Assembly: GCF_003111685.1 (NCBI RefSeq)
Contig: NZ_CP022189.1
Span: 2,620,001-2,684,000 of the forward strand
Length of the DNA: 64,000 nt
Direction: 5' to 3'
DNA from: Alloyangia pacifica
Lineage (GTDB): Bacteria; Pseudomonadota; Alphaproteobacteria; Rhodobacterales; Rhodobacteraceae
Part shown: positions 45,079 to 54,295 of the stretch, piece after piece
Numbering within the stretch: the stretch's first letter is position 1
How the letters are laid out: each line of letters starts with the position of its first letter
The notes under the pieces: generated by a model
What the model was told of the DNA's origin: nothing
Databases searched by the model: none
Seen by the model: only the letters and a program-made list of their open reading frames with translations
Translations under genes and position numbers: made by a program

Positions 45079-45993
45079 TCAGCCCTGCGGCGTCATCCCC
45101 GGACGCGCCTTGAACCGCTTCAGCCCGAGCGCGCGCTCGCGCAGGATGATGGCGATGCCCGAGGAAATGACGATCGCCGAGCCCACGAGCATCAGCACCG
45201 TCGGCACCTCGTCGAAGACCAGGTAGCCGATGAGGATCGCGAAGAGGATCGAGGCATAGTCAAAGGGCGCCAGGAGCGCCGCCTCCGCGCCCTTGTAGGC
45301 CGAGGTCAGCAGGATTTGCGCCACGCCGCCGATCAGCCCCGAGCTGACCAGCAAGGCCAGGGTGCCGGGCCCAGGCATCACCCAGCCAAAGGGCAGGGTC
45401 AGCAGCGACAAGACCGTGGTGGTCAGCGAGAAATAGAAGACGATGGCCGAGGTCGCCTCGGTCTGCACCATGCGGCGGATATGGATCTGCACCAGCGCCC
45501 GCAGCACCGCCGAGGTCAGCACGAAGCCGATGCCCCAGAGCACCGCCGGGCTCACCTCCGAGACGGTGAGCATCGGCAGCATGATCACCAACACGCCCAG
45601 AAGGCCGATGAACACCGCCGAGATGCGGAACAGCCCAACCTTCTCGCCCAGCAGCAGCGCCGCGAAGATCACCGTCAGAGGTGGCGCGGCATAGTCGAGC
45701 GCGGTGACCTCGGGCAGCGGCAGAAGCCCCAGCGCGGCAAAGCTGAAGGCCATGGCCCCGCCGCCGATGATGCCGCGCAGGAAATGCGCCATCGGACTGG
45801 CGACTTTCAGCCCAGTCTTCAACTTGCCCGTCCAGACCAGCCAGCCAAAGATCACCGGGATCGCGAAGAACGAGCGGAAGAACACCGCCTGACCAGTCGG
45901 CACCTCGTCGGAGACGGCCTTGATCATGGCGGACATGAAGACGAAGAGCACCACGGAGGTGAGTTTCAGCGCAATGCCGCGCAAGGGGGACAT
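45079..45993 (-). CDS. EamA/DMT-family transporter
   Basis: The product has 304 residues from the ATG at 45993 (MSPLRGIALKLTSVVLFVFM), with ten hydrophobic segments in two EamA repeats. The repeat signature ALDYAAPPLTVIFAALLLGE appears in the first half and APFDYASILFAILIGYLVFD in the second. Members export amino acids, nucleosides or other metabolites. Its stop lies seven bases from the GntR stop. The substrate is unknown. Confidence 0.9.
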   Translation of the reverse strand: MSPLRGIALKLTSVVLFVFMSAMIKAVSDEVPTGQAVFFRSFFAIPVIFGWLVWTGKLKTGLKVASPMAHFLRGIIGGGAMAFSFAALGLLPLPEVTALDYAAPPLTVIFAALLLGEKVGLFRISAVFIGLLGVLVIMLPMLTVSEVSPAVLWGIGFVLTSAVLRALVQIHIRRMVQTEATSAIVFYFSLTTTVLSLLTLPFGWVMPGPGTLALLVSSGLIGGVAQILLTSAYKGAEAALLAPFDYASILFAILIGYLVFDEVPTVLMLVGSAIVISSGIAIILRERALGLKRFKARPGMTPQG

Positions 45994-46059
45994 GATGACC
46001 TCGGGCGACGCGCCGAAAGAGAAAAATCTCGGGCACACTGGCGCTTGGCCGCGGCAAGG

Positions 46060-46446
46060 TCAACTGGCCGCGGGGCCCTCTGCCTCGGTGCAGTGGCGGC
46101 GGAAGGCGCGCTTGAGCATGTCGAGTTCGGCACGGAGCAGCGACATCTCGACCCGGATGTCCTCGGCCATGGCCTCGCCCGCGATCAGGGTGAAGCTCTC
46201 CAGCAGCGCACCGCTCGCCGCCTCGGTGATCAAGAAGGTCCGCACCCCGTCGCCAACCGCCTCGAGCGGAACCTGTACCTCCAGCGCCCATTGCCCGCGC
46301 CTGCCCATCTCGGACAGGGTGACCCCGCGCAACGGTGCCGCGTCGAGCGTGACGCTGATCTCGGGCTGACTCCCGGGCGGGCCCGACAGCAGCCCATGCC
46401 AGACGCCTTCGCGGAAGCGGGTCTTGGTCAGTCTGTAGTCGCTCAT
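46060..46446 (-). CDS. Hypothetical protein
   Basis: The 128-residue soluble protein starts MSDYRLTKTRFREGVWHGLL. It is mainly beta-like, with a C-terminal helix (RVEMSLLRAELDMLKRAFRR). No domain is recognised. It lies 13 bases after the DUF6478-like gene on the same strand, so the two are probably one transcript. A role together with that protein, for example in surface or glycan assembly, would be a guess. Confidence 0.6.
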   Translation of the reverse strand: MSDYRLTKTRFREGVWHGLLSGPPGSQPEISVTLDAAPLRGVTLSEMGRRGQWALEVQVPLEAVGDGVRTFLITEAASGALLESFTLIAGEAMAEDIRVEMSLLRAELDMLKRAFRRHCTEAEGPAAS

Positions 46447-46459
46447 CTGTCTCTCCGGC

Positions 46460-47236
46460 TCAGAGCGGCGCCCGCGGGCGACGGCTGAAGGTCAGGTCCC
46501 GCAGGATCACCTCGTTCATCTCCGGCCCCTCGAAGATCAGGTCGAGCCACGCGCCGTCGACCCGTTTCTCGTTGAGCCGGGTATAGGCGAGGTCGAACTC
46601 GACGGTGATCTCCTCGGCGGTCAGCGGCAGCTCGCGGAGGATCTGCTCGGTGTTCGGCCCGTGGCGGATGTTGAGCCGGGCGAAGATCTCGAGCGGCCTT
46701 TCCATCTCGACGATGGTCTGAATCCGGATCAGGTGGCGGCGGCTCAAGCCGGCGCGGGCCTCGGCGGGCAGGTCGACAGCCAGCGACAGATAGGAGCCGC
46801 TGAAGCGGAAGACGTCGAGCCGCAGCCCGTAGGGGGCGGCGTCGCCTTCGCGCAGGTTGCGGATCTGGCGCAGCGTGATCTCGGAGCGCGGGCAGTCGTG
46901 AAAGAGCTTCGCCTCGGCGCCGACCTGGGCCTTTTGGGGCACAGAGGCGATGCCCGGCAGCGGCATTGGCCCGCTCCAGAGTTCGGGGCGCCACGCCCAG
47001 TCCGCATCGGCCGGATGCGGAAAGGCCTGGTTGCCGATCAGCGGCAGCGCCAGCCGCTCTTCGGCCACGTGCAGAAGGTCGTCGAGACGGGCGCGCAGGC
47101 GGCGCGCGGCGCTTCGCTGGTTGCGCAGGTCGGACAAGGCCATGCTGGGCGCCTCGGCCGCCAGCCGCGACCAGCGCCGCAGCGATGCCGCCTGCAGCGT
47201 CTGCCGCATCCATCCGCCGCCCCATTGCCTTGCCAT
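46460..47236 (-). CDS. DUF6478-like conserved protein
   Basis: The product has 258 residues from the ATG at 47236 (MARQWGGGWMRQTLQAASLR); a start nine codons later is also possible. It has an N-terminal helical region (LRARLDDLLHVAEERLALP) and then a beta-rich domain (SEITLRQIRNLREGDAAPYG, LRLDVFRFSGSYLSLAVDLP, RLNEKRVDGAWLDLIFEG). From memory it resembles a family restricted to Rhodobacterales (DUF6478). No catalytic motif is visible. It is followed by a short hypothetical gene. Confidence 0.65.
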   Translation of the reverse strand: MARQWGGGWMRQTLQAASLRRWSRLAAEAPSMALSDLRNQRSAARRLRARLDDLLHVAEERLALPLIGNQAFPHPADADWAWRPELWSGPMPLPGIASVPQKAQVGAEAKLFHDCPRSEITLRQIRNLREGDAAPYGLRLDVFRFSGSYLSLAVDLPAEARAGLSRRHLIRIQTIVEMERPLEIFARLNIRHGPNTEQILRELPLTAEEITVEFDLAYTRLNEKRVDGAWLDLIFEGPEMNEVILRDLTFSRRPRAPL

Positions 47237-47345
47237 GCGTCCCCGGTCCTTCGCCCATCCGCCGTCGCGTGCTGTTTCGCGCGGTGTCCGGTTCTTATGG
47301 CAAATCCCGAAGATCGAATAAACGGGCCCGCGATCGGTGGCGCGG

Positions 47346-47942
47346 TCAGCGTTGCACCGCCGCCTCGGGGCTGAGCCGGGTGATGCGCGCCCGCACTGCC
47401 TGCAGCATGGCCGCGCCATCGCGCCCGGCCAGCGTGCCGTCCTTCGGCGCGTAGAGCGCCATTAGCACCAGCCGGCCGTTCAGCCGGAACGCGCCGCGCC
47501 AATGGCGCGGATCACCCTCGGGCAGCACCCGGTTGCCGCCCGCCGCCAGATGCACCAGCGACAGCCCGTCGACCACGCCGCCCCCGGCGATCACCCGCTG
47601 CCCTGCCTCCGCGGCCATGGTTTCGGGGGAGGGAAGCGCCGCCGCGCCCTCCACCGGGCCGACCGTCACCGTCAGCATCATCGGATCGACGAAGCCACCG
47701 CTCTCGCCGCTGCTGAGGATCTGGCAGGAGGCCAGCACCGCGAAGCCCCGGCCGGCGCGGCGTTCGAGCGTCACCGGATCGATGCAATAGCCACCGGGAC
47801 CGCCGACGACCACCGCGCCCTCCTCGAGCGCGGCCTGCTGCAGTGGGGGACCGCCCGTCGTGGCCTCGCAGGAGGCCAGGGCGACAAGCGCCAGGAGCGC
47901 GATGCCGCGCAGGGTGCGGCCATTTCCGAGGATCGTCATCAT
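47346..47942 (-). CDS. Lipoprotein of unknown function
   Basis: The 198-residue product has a lipoprotein signal (ALLALVALASC, lipidated Cys25). The mature part contains GGYCIDPVTLERRAGRGFAV, VLASCQILS and MLTVTVGP. Two cysteines could form a disulfide. No domain is recognised. It lies upstream of the DUF6478-like gene on the same strand with a gap of 109 bases. Confidence 0.65.
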   Translation of the reverse strand: MMTILGNGRTLRGIALLALVALASCEATTGGPPLQQAALEEGAVVVGGPGGYCIDPVTLERRAGRGFAVLASCQILSSGESGGFVDPMMLTVTVGPVEGAAALPSPETMAAEAGQRVIAGGGVVDGLSLVHLAAGGNRVLPEGDPRHWRGAFRLNGRLVLMALYAPKDGTLAGRDGAAMLQAVRARITRLSPEAAVQR

Positions 47943-48131
47943 GCGAATGGGTTAGCGAAGCCCCCGATATCGCACAAGCAACAAAGCTGAAGGCGCCCCG
48001 TGATGGTCACGGAGCCGCGCATTGACAGCCGGGCGCAAGCGCCTGACCATCGGCGCAAAAGGATCCCCCATGCACCCCGAGAGAGCCGATGCCCCCGCCC
48101 TTCCGCAGCGCCCTCGCGCGCGGGGCCCGCG

Positions 48132-49019
48132 ATGAGATATGCCCCCTTCGCCATGCTGACCGGGCCTGCCCGGCGGCCGCAGCTCTGGCGGCTGGCGGTT
48201 GGCATTGGATTGGTGCTGGCAGTGACCTTCTTGATCGGGCAACTGCTCTTCGGCCTGGTGCTGATGCTGGCACCGCAGGGCAGCAGCGCCGCGCTGGCCG
48301 AGGCGATCCACCGCGCCGACGCGCCGCTCGGGATGCTGATCCTTCTGGTCTCCATGGGCGCACTGGGGATCGGTGCCGCGACCGCGGCGCGCGTCGTGCA
48401 CGACCGAGACCCGCGGACCCTTTTCGGCCCCCTGCCGCTGGCGCTCTCACAGTTCCGGCGCACCGCGGGGGCGGCTGGCCTTGCCGCCCTGCTCGGCGGG
48501 GCGCTGATGGTCTGGGCCACCGACGGCACGCCACAGGCCGGACTCACCCCGCTGCGTTGGCTCGCGCTGCTGCCGCTCACCCTTCCCGCGATCCTGATCC
48601 AGACCACCAGCGAGGAACTCCTGTTCCGCGGCTACCTGCAAAGCCAGCTTGCCGCGCGGCTGCCGCAGCCCTGGGTCTGGCTGACCGTGCCGTCGGTGCT
48701 CTTTGCTCTGGGGCATTACGCCCCCGGCACCTATGGAAGCGCCGCAACCAGCGTGGCGATCTGGGCCTTTCTCTTCGGCCTCGCAGCGGCCGATCTGACC
48801 GCCCGATCGGGCACGCTCGGCCCCGCCATCGCGCTGCATTTCGTGAACAATATCGTGGCGCTGGCGCTCATCGCGCCGCAGGGAGACATGTCTGGGCTGG
48901 CGCTGATGGTCTGGCCCTTTGGACCGTCGGACACCGAGGCACTGCTGCGCATGCTGCCGATGGATCTGGTGACGCTGCTGATCAGCTGGCTCGCGGCGCG
49001 CCTCGCCTTGCGGCGCTGA
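48132..49019 (+). CDS. CPBP-family intramembrane metalloprotease
   Basis: The product has 295 residues from the ATG at 48132, with about seven to eight membrane segments. The Abi/CPBP motifs are complete: SEELLFRGYL (Glu161, Glu162, Arg166), FALGH (His195) and IALHFVNN (His236). Relatives include eukaryotic Rce1, which cleaves prenylated proteins, and bacterial proteins for bacteriocin immunity or protein maturation. The target here is unknown. It stands alone between divergent and co-directional genes. Confidence 0.9.
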   Translation: MRYAPFAMLTGPARRPQLWRLAVGIGLVLAVTFLIGQLLFGLVLMLAPQGSSAALAEAIHRADAPLGMLILLVSMGALGIGAATAARVVHDRDPRTLFGPLPLALSQFRRTAGAAGLAALLGGALMVWATDGTPQAGLTPLRWLALLPLTLPAILIQTTSEELLFRGYLQSQLAARLPQPWVWLTVPSVLFALGHYAPGTYGSAATSVAIWAFLFGLAAADLTARSGTLGPAIALHFVNNIVALALIAPQGDMSGLALMVWPFGPSDTEALLRMLPMDLVTLLISWLAARLALRR

Positions 49020-49157
49020 GGATGCTCCGGCCCGGCGTCCTGCGCGGCACTGCCGCGCAGGCCGCGATTGCATTTCCCCTGCCTCTTGCTTAAGTCAGCG
49101 CCAACACAAAATCGCTGAACGCCGCACGGAACGCTCGGAACACAAGGGCAGCACCGC

Positions 49158-50105
49158 ATGAACTGGATTACCAACTACGTCCGTCCCCGGATCAACTCGA
49201 TCTTCTCGCGCCGCGAGGTGCCAGAGAACCTGTGGACCAAATGCGACTCCTGCGGGACGATGCTCTTTCACCGCGAAGTTGCGGACAACCTCGGGGTCTG
49301 CACCAGCTGCGCCCACCACATGAACATCACGCCGCGCGCCCGGTTCACCGCGCTCTTCGACGGCGGTGTGTTCAACGAGATCGCCGTGCCCGAGCCGATC
49401 AGCGACCCGCTGCAGTTTCGCGACCAGAAGAAATACCCCGACCGGATGAAGGCGGCGCAGAAATCCACCGGCGAGCGCGAGGCCATGCTGGTCGCCGCCG
49501 GCGAGATCAACCGCACCCCCGTGGTCGCCTGCGCGCAGGACTTCTCGTTCATGGCGGGTTCCATGGGCATGTATGTCGGCAACGCGATCGTCGCCGCCGC
49601 CGAAGAGGCGGTGAAGCTGAAGCGCCCGCTGATCCTCTTCTCCGCCGCCGGGGGCGCGCGCATGCAGGAAGGGATCCTCTCGCTGATGCAGATGCCGCGC
49701 ACCACGGTCGCGGTGCAGATGCTGCGCGAGGCGGGTCTGCCCTACATCGTCGTTCTGACCCATCCGACCACCGGCGGGGTCACGGCCTCCTACGCGATGC
49801 TGGGCGACGTTCAGATCGCCGAGCCGGGCGCGCTGATCTGCTTCGCCGGTCCGCGCGTCATCGAGCAGACCATCCGCGAAAAGCTGCCCGAGGGCTTCCA
49901 GCGCGCCGAGTACCTGCTCGAACACGGTATGCTTGACCGGGTGACCGACCGCCGCGAACTGAAGGGCGAGCTGACCACCATCCTGCGCATGCTGCTGGGG
50001 ATGCCGCCCGCGGTGACCGGTGACCTGCCTGCGCCGGATGCCGAGACCGAGCCGGCCGATGCCGTCGCCGAAGCCCAGCCCGCGAAGAAGACATCCGCCA
50101 AGTGA
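49158..50105 (+). CDS. accD: Acetyl-CoA carboxylase carboxyltransferase subunit beta
   Basis: The 315-residue product has an N-terminal zinc ribbon (Cys29, Cys32, Cys48, Cys51 in CDSCGTML and CTSCAHH) and the crotonase-like transferase core ([35 protein letters not shown]). The acidic/Ala-rich C-terminal tail is variable in the family. With AccA it moves CO2 from biotin to acetyl-CoA, the first step of fatty acid synthesis. folC starts inside its stop codon, an accD-folC order common in proteobacteria. Confidence 0.97.
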   Translation: MNWITNYVRPRINSIFSRREVPENLWTKCDSCGTMLFHREVADNLGVCTSCAHHMNITPRARFTALFDGGVFNEIAVPEPISDPLQFRDQKKYPDRMKAAQKSTGEREAMLVAAGEINRTPVVACAQDFSFMAGSMGMYVGNAIVAAAEEAVKLKRPLILFSAAGGARMQEGILSLMQMPRTTVAVQMLREAGLPYIVVLTHPTTGGVTASYAMLGDVQIAEPGALICFAGPRVIEQTIREKLPEGFQRAEYLLEHGMLDRVTDRRELKGELTTILRMLLGMPPAVTGDLPAPDAETEPADAVAEAQPAKKTSAK

Positions 50106-51397
50106 CCAGCGTGACCAGCGCGCCCCGCACCGCCGGATCGGACGTCATCCTCGAGAGGATGATGTCCTTGCATCCCAAGATCATCGACCTGACCCTTGAC
50201 CGGGTCTGGCGGCTGCTGGAGGCGCTGGATCATCCCGAACGCGCCCTGCCGCCGGTGATCCATCTTGCCGGAACCAATGGCAAGGGCTCGACCCAGGCGA
50301 TGATCCGCGCCGGCCTCGAGGCGGACGGCAAGCGCGTCCACGCCTATATCTCACCCCATCTCGTCCGGTTCCACGAACGCGTCCGCCTTGCCGGAGAGCT
50401 GATCTCGGAAGTCGCGCTGAGCGCAGTGCTCGACGAGTGCTGGGAGAAGAACGGCGGCGCGCAGATCACCTATTTCGAGATCACCACCTGCGCCGCGCTG
50501 CTGGCTTACGCCCGCACGCCCGCCGACTACACGCTTCTGGAAACCGGCCTCGGCGGCCGGCTCGACGCGACCAACGTGGTCGAGCAGCCCGCGCTGACCA
50601 TCCTCACGCCGATCTCGATGGACCACCAGCAGTACCTTGGCGAGACCCTGGCCGAGATCGCCGGCGAGAAGGCCGGTATCCTGAAGCGCGGAGTGCCCTG
50701 CGTAGTCGGCCCGCAGCCCGACGCGGCGATGGCGGTGATCGAGGCCCGCGCCGCCCAACTCGGCGTTCCGCTCCTGGCCCATGGCCAGCAGTGGCACGTC
50801 TGGGAAGAGCGCGGCCGCATGGTCTATCAGGACGAGACCGGTCTGCTTGATCTGCCGCTGCCGAACCTGCCGGGCAAGCACCAGCTTTACAACGCCGGTG
50901 CGGCGCTGGCCGCGCTGCGCCATCTCGGCATGGACGAGCCCGCCTGCGAAGCGGCCGTGACCGCCGCCGACTGGCCCGCCCGCATGCAGCGCCTGACCCG
51001 CGGCCCGCTGATCTCGGCGGCGCCACTCGCCGAGCTCTGGCTCGATGGCGGCCACAACCCCGCGGCCGGCGAGGCGCTGGCCGAGCACATTGGCCGGATG
51101 CCGCGCCGCCCGACGCATCTGATCTGCGGCATGCTGAACACGAAGGACGTCGGCGGCTACCTGCGTCCGCTCGCTGGCGTCGCCGACAGCCTGACCTCGG
51201 TCTCGATCCCCGACGCCCCGGCGACTCTGGAGGCAGAGGAGACCGCACGCATCGCCCGCGCCTCCGGCCTTCGCGCCCATGCCGCTGCCGACGTCGCCGG
51301 TGCACTGGCCGCGATCACCGCCGAGGAGCCCCGCGCCCGGGTGCTGATCTGCGGCTCGCTCTACCTTGCGGGCACGGTCCTGCGCGAAAACGGCTGA
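50102..51397 (+). CDS. folC: Bifunctional dihydrofolate/folylpolyglutamate synthase
   Basis: The 431-residue product starts with GTG at 50102, overlapping the accD stop by four bases. The P-loop [11 protein letters not shown] is at about 54-64. Other Mur-ligase-like landmarks are [30 protein letters not shown] and [20 protein letters not shown] with [10 protein letters not shown]. It adds glutamate to dihydropteroate and to reduced folates. Length matches the family. Confidence 0.95.
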   Translation: MTSVTSAPRTAGSDVILERMMSLHPKIIDLTLDRVWRLLEALDHPERALPPVIHLAGTNGKGSTQAMIRAGLEADGKRVHAYISPHLVRFHERVRLAGELISEVALSAVLDECWEKNGGAQITYFEITTCAALLAYARTPADYTLLETGLGGRLDATNVVEQPALTILTPISMDHQQYLGETLAEIAGEKAGILKRGVPCVVGPQPDAAMAVIEARAAQLGVPLLAHGQQWHVWEERGRMVYQDETGLLDLPLPNLPGKHQLYNAGAALAALRHLGMDEPACEAAVTAADWPARMQRLTRGPLISAAPLAELWLDGGHNPAAGEALAEHIGRMPRRPTHLICGMLNTKDVGGYLRPLAGVADSLTSVSIPDAPATLEAEETARIARASGLRAHAAADVAGALAAITAEEPRARVLICGSLYLAGTVLRENG

Positions 51398-51476
51398 CTT
51401 TCAGGCCACCCCAAGGGCACCAAGGCTGGTGGCAGAAAAAAAGTGGACTCTTAGGGTTCGTTTAACCAACTATATC

Positions 51477-51506
51477 TTGACGGATCACGCGAACGTCACC
51501 TAGGCT
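51477..51506 (+). promoter_or_regulatory. Promoter of the putative non-coding RNA
   Basis: TTGACG (51477-51482) and TAGGCT (51501-51506) are spaced by 18 bases, predicting a start near 51513. The -35 is close to consensus, as at many stable-RNA promoters. Confidence 0.55.
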
Positions 51507-51512
51507 TTGAGG

Positions 51513-51760
51513 TGTAAGGTTTTGCTTCTCTGCAATCTGCGCGGCGAAGCACATCGGGGACAGACAGAGCTACGGGGCGGTGCCAGTCAAGACGGCACCC
51601 GAGGGACAGACCGGCCGCACGCAATTCTTGTGTGGCCTCCGCTGCCGAACTCTCTGCGATGCCCACGGCCCCTAGGGGTCGAAGTGAATTTCTATCGCAG
51701 GCAGAAGACTTTAAACAAAAATCGAGCAGTTTGAAGGGTCCCTCGGGACCCTTCCTTTTT
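51513..51760 (+). ncRNA. Putative structured non-coding RNA downstream of folC
   Basis: The 413 bases between folC and zapE hold no credible protein gene. They do have a promoter, internal complementary segments and a strong terminator. Hairpins visible by eye are GGTGCC/GGCACC (nine-base loop), GGCCGCAC/GTGTGGCC (nine-base loop), and closing pairs between CTTCT near 51525 and AGAAG near 51703. The predicted transcript is about 248 nucleotides. I checked for hallmarks of tmRNA, 4.5S RNA and RNase P RNA and did not find them; 6S RNA cannot be excluded. A frame with a TTG start at 51507 exists but its codon use is not convincing. Confidence 0.5.
51733..51760 (+). terminator. Rho-independent terminator of the putative RNA
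   Basis: GAAGGGTCC and GGACCCTTC form a perfect 9-bp stem with a CTCG tetraloop, followed by CTTTTT. Convergent zapE ends at 51811. Confidence 0.88.
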
Positions 51761-51810
51761 GCGCTCGCGGCACGACATGGTGCCGCCCAGACCGCGCTAC
51801 GGCCGGGTCT

Positions 51811-52872
51811 TCAGATCGGCTTGCCCCACTCCGCGTCCTGCATCTCGCGCAGGCGGCTGGCGGTACGCTCGAACTCGAAGGCCCCCGCGCCCTCGATATA
51901 GAGGCTCTCGGGCTCGTCCACCGCGCTGGCGATCAGCTTCACCTTCGCTTCGTAGAGCGCATCCACGAGCGTCACGAAGCGCTTTGCCTCGTTGAAATTG
52001 CCCCGGCCCAGCCGCGGAATGTTCTCGATCACCAGCACGCGCACCGCGTCGGCCAGCGCGAGGTAATCCGCCGGCCCCAGCGGCTGACCGCAGAGGTCAT
52101 AGAAGGAGGCGCGCGCCACGCCGTTCCAGTAGCGCGGCAGTTCGACCTTGCGGGTCTTGATGTGCAGCGTCAGCACTTCCTCGTGGCCGTGGGTGAGCTC
52201 CTGCCAGATGTGGTCGATCTGCGCCCGCGTCTCGGGGGTGACCGGACAGAAGTAGACCTGTGCCCCCTTGAGACGGTCCTGCCGGTGGTCCTTTTCCGAG
52301 ACCAGCTCGCGCACTTCGAGCCGCTCCTTGATCAGCTTGATGAAGGGCAGGAAGAGTTGGCGATTGAGCCCGTCCTTGTAGAGATCGTCCGGCACCCGGT
52401 TCGAGGTTGTGACCACCACGGTGCCCGCCTCGAACAGCTGCTCGAAGAGCCGCCCCACGAGCATGGCATCGGCGATGTCGGTGATCTGCATCTCGTCGAA
52501 GGCCAGCACCTTCACCGCGTCCGAGACCTTCTTGGCCATCGGCACCACCGGGTCCGACACGCCCTCGCCACGCAGCCGGTGCAGTTCCGACTGCATCTCC
52601 TGCATGAAGGCATGGAAGTGCACCCGGCGCACCGGCACGTGCAGGCTCTCGACGAACATGTCCATCAGCATGGACTTGCCGCGCCCCACCCCGCCCCAGA
52701 TGTAGAGCCCCTTGGGCGGCTCGGGGGCCTTTCGGAAGAAGCCCTTCTTCGCCGGCTTGGCAAGCTCGGCACGGATGCGCTCGAAATGCGGCAGCGCCTC
52801 TTCCTGCGCGGGATCGCGCAGCAACAGGCCCTCGGCCACCTTCTCGTCGTAAAGGTCCATCAGCGTGGTCAT
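51811..52872 (-). CDS. zapE: AFG1-type ATPase ZapE
   Basis: The 353-residue P-loop ATPase has Walker A GGVGRGKS (residues 60-67), Walker B VLAFDEMQITD and a following sensor TTSNRVPDDLYKDGLNR, which are hallmarks of the AFG1/ZapE family. In E. coli ZapE destabilises FtsZ rings at low oxygen or high temperature; mitochondrial homologues act in respiratory protein turnover. It is divergent from the MFS gene. Length is normal. Confidence 0.92.
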   Translation of the reverse strand: MTTLMDLYDEKVAEGLLLRDPAQEEALPHFERIRAELAKPAKKGFFRKAPEPPKGLYIWGGVGRGKSMLMDMFVESLHVPVRRVHFHAFMQEMQSELHRLRGEGVSDPVVPMAKKVSDAVKVLAFDEMQITDIADAMLVGRLFEQLFEAGTVVVTTSNRVPDDLYKDGLNRQLFLPFIKLIKERLEVRELVSEKDHRQDRLKGAQVYFCPVTPETRAQIDHIWQELTHGHEEVLTLHIKTRKVELPRYWNGVARASFYDLCGQPLGPADYLALADAVRVLVIENIPRLGRGNFNEAKRFVTLVDALYEAKVKLIASAVDEPESLYIEGAGAFEFERTASRLREMQDAEWGKPI

Positions 52873-52957
52873 ATATGCGCCATAGCGCGACGCGCGGAGA
52901 TTGTGTAGAGCCTGCCGAAGGGTGCTTCCGCTTCACCGCCGCAATCATTCCGATCCG

Positions 52958-52972
52958 TGATGCCTTGCATCA
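52958..52972. promoter_or_regulatory. Palindrome upstream of the MFS transporter gene
   Basis: TGATGC-CTT-GCATCA is a 6-bp inverted repeat in the 164-bp zapE/MFS divergent region. It resembles an operator, but the spacing does not match an FNR box. The regulator is unknown. Confidence 0.3.
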
Positions 52973-53036
52973 ACATCCGGCAATTGACGCGGCGTTCAGA
53001 TGCCGTAAAGCTGCCGCGTCGCAGCAGGAGCCCGCA

Positions 53037-54275
53037 ATGAGCCGCACCCCTCTTTTCACGCCCGTCCTCGTGGTGGGCTGCCTGATCATCCTGATCTCCT
53101 TCGCGATCCGCGCCAGCTTCGGCGTGTTCCAGATCCCGATCGCCACCGAGTTCAACTGGCCGCGCGCCGAGTTCAGCCTCGCCATCGCCATCCAGAACCT
53201 CGCCTGGGGGATCGGGCAGCCGATCTTCGGCGCGATGGCCGAGAAGATCGGCGATCGAAAGGCGATCATCCTCGGCGCGGTCATCTACGCCGCGGGCCTG
53301 GTGCTCTCGAGCTTTGCCGTCAGCCCGCTGCAGCACCAGATGTACGAGGTTCTCGTGGGCTTCGGCGTCGCGGGCACCGGCTTTGGCGTGATCCTCGCCG
53401 TGGTGGGACGGGCGTCGTCGGACGAGAACCGCTCGATGAGCCTGGCCATCGCCACCGCCGCGGGCAGCGCCGGGCAGATCTTCGGCGCGCCGCTGGCCGA
53501 GTGGATGCTGGGCATGATGCCCTGGCAGCAGGTCTTCCTGGTGTTCACCGTGGCGATCCTTGCGGTGCTGCTTTTCCTGCCGCTGATGCGCGCCCCCGCC
53601 GCCAGCAAGGCGGAACTCGAAGAGAGCATGGGCACCATCCTCGGCCGGGCCTTCCGCGATCCGTCCTTCGCACTGATCTTCCTCGGCTTCTTCTCCTGCG
53701 GCTACCAGCTGGCCTTTGTCACCGCGCATTTCCCGGCCTTCGTGACCGAGCTCTGCAGCCCGATTGCCGCCGGCAGCGTGCTGCACAACCTCGGCGTGAC
53801 CACCACCTCGGCGCTCGGCGCAGTGTCCATCGCGGTCATCGGTGTCGCGAACGTCGGCGGCACGTTGCTGGCCGGCTGGGCCGGCAAGCGCTGGCCGCGC
53901 AAGTACCTGCTGGCCATGATCTATCTTCTCCGGACCATCGCCGCGGGCCTGTTCATCATGCTGCCGATCACCCCGGTCAGCGTGCTCGTCTTCTCGGTGG
54001 TCATGGGCTCGCTCTGGCTTGCCACCGTGCCGCTGACCTCGGGGCTCGTCGCGCATCTCTACGGGCTACGCTACATGGGCACGCTCTATGGGATCGTCTT
54101 CTTCAGCCACCAGCTCGGCGGCTTCCTCGGCGTCTGGCTCGGCGGTCGGATGTACGACATCTACGGCGACTACACGCTGGTGTGGTGGATCGGCGTTGGC
54201 GTCGGCGCACTGAGCGCCATCGTGCACCTGCCGGTGCGCGAGACGCCCCGCCTGGCAGCCACCCAGCCGGTCTGA
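53037..54275 (+). CDS. Major facilitator superfamily transporter
   Basis: The product has 412 residues from the ATG at 53037, which has a CAGGAG site. Upstream in-frame residues are not membrane-like and were excluded. It has twelve hydrophobic segments. The loop 2-3 motif GAMAEKIGDRKAIILGAVIY and the second-half equivalent LLAGWAGKRWPRKYLLAMIY are clear. The sequence resembles the monocarboxylate/oxalate-formate-like group (IRASFGVFQIPIATEFNWPR). The substrate is unknown. It stands alone, divergent from zapE. Confidence 0.9.
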   Translation: MSRTPLFTPVLVVGCLIILISFAIRASFGVFQIPIATEFNWPRAEFSLAIAIQNLAWGIGQPIFGAMAEKIGDRKAIILGAVIYAAGLVLSSFAVSPLQHQMYEVLVGFGVAGTGFGVILAVVGRASSDENRSMSLAIATAAGSAGQIFGAPLAEWMLGMMPWQQVFLVFTVAILAVLLFLPLMRAPAASKAELEESMGTILGRAFRDPSFALIFLGFFSCGYQLAFVTAHFPAFVTELCSPIAAGSVLHNLGVTTTSALGAVSIAVIGVANVGGTLLAGWAGKRWPRKYLLAMIYLLRTIAAGLFIMLPITPVSVLVFSVVMGSLWLATVPLTSGLVAHLYGLRYMGTLYGIVFFSHQLGGFLGVWLGGRMYDIYGDYTLVWWIGVGVGALSAIVHLPVRETPRLAATQPV

Positions 54276-54295
54276 GACCGGCCGGGCGCTTGCCC

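Noticed and set aside
51421..51450. GCCACC/GGTGGC pair after folC considered as its terminator
   Set aside because: On the folC strand it is followed by an A-run, not a T-run, and the loop is long.
51507..51734. 75-codon frame within the putative RNA gene
   Set aside because: It starts with TTG without a ribosome binding site and has uneven codon use. The hairpins and terminator fit an RNA better.
52958..52972. TGATGC-CTT-GCATCA considered as a second FNR box
   Set aside because: Half-site spacing is seven bases between TGAT and ATCA, not four, so it does not fit FNR. Kept only as an unassigned palindrome.
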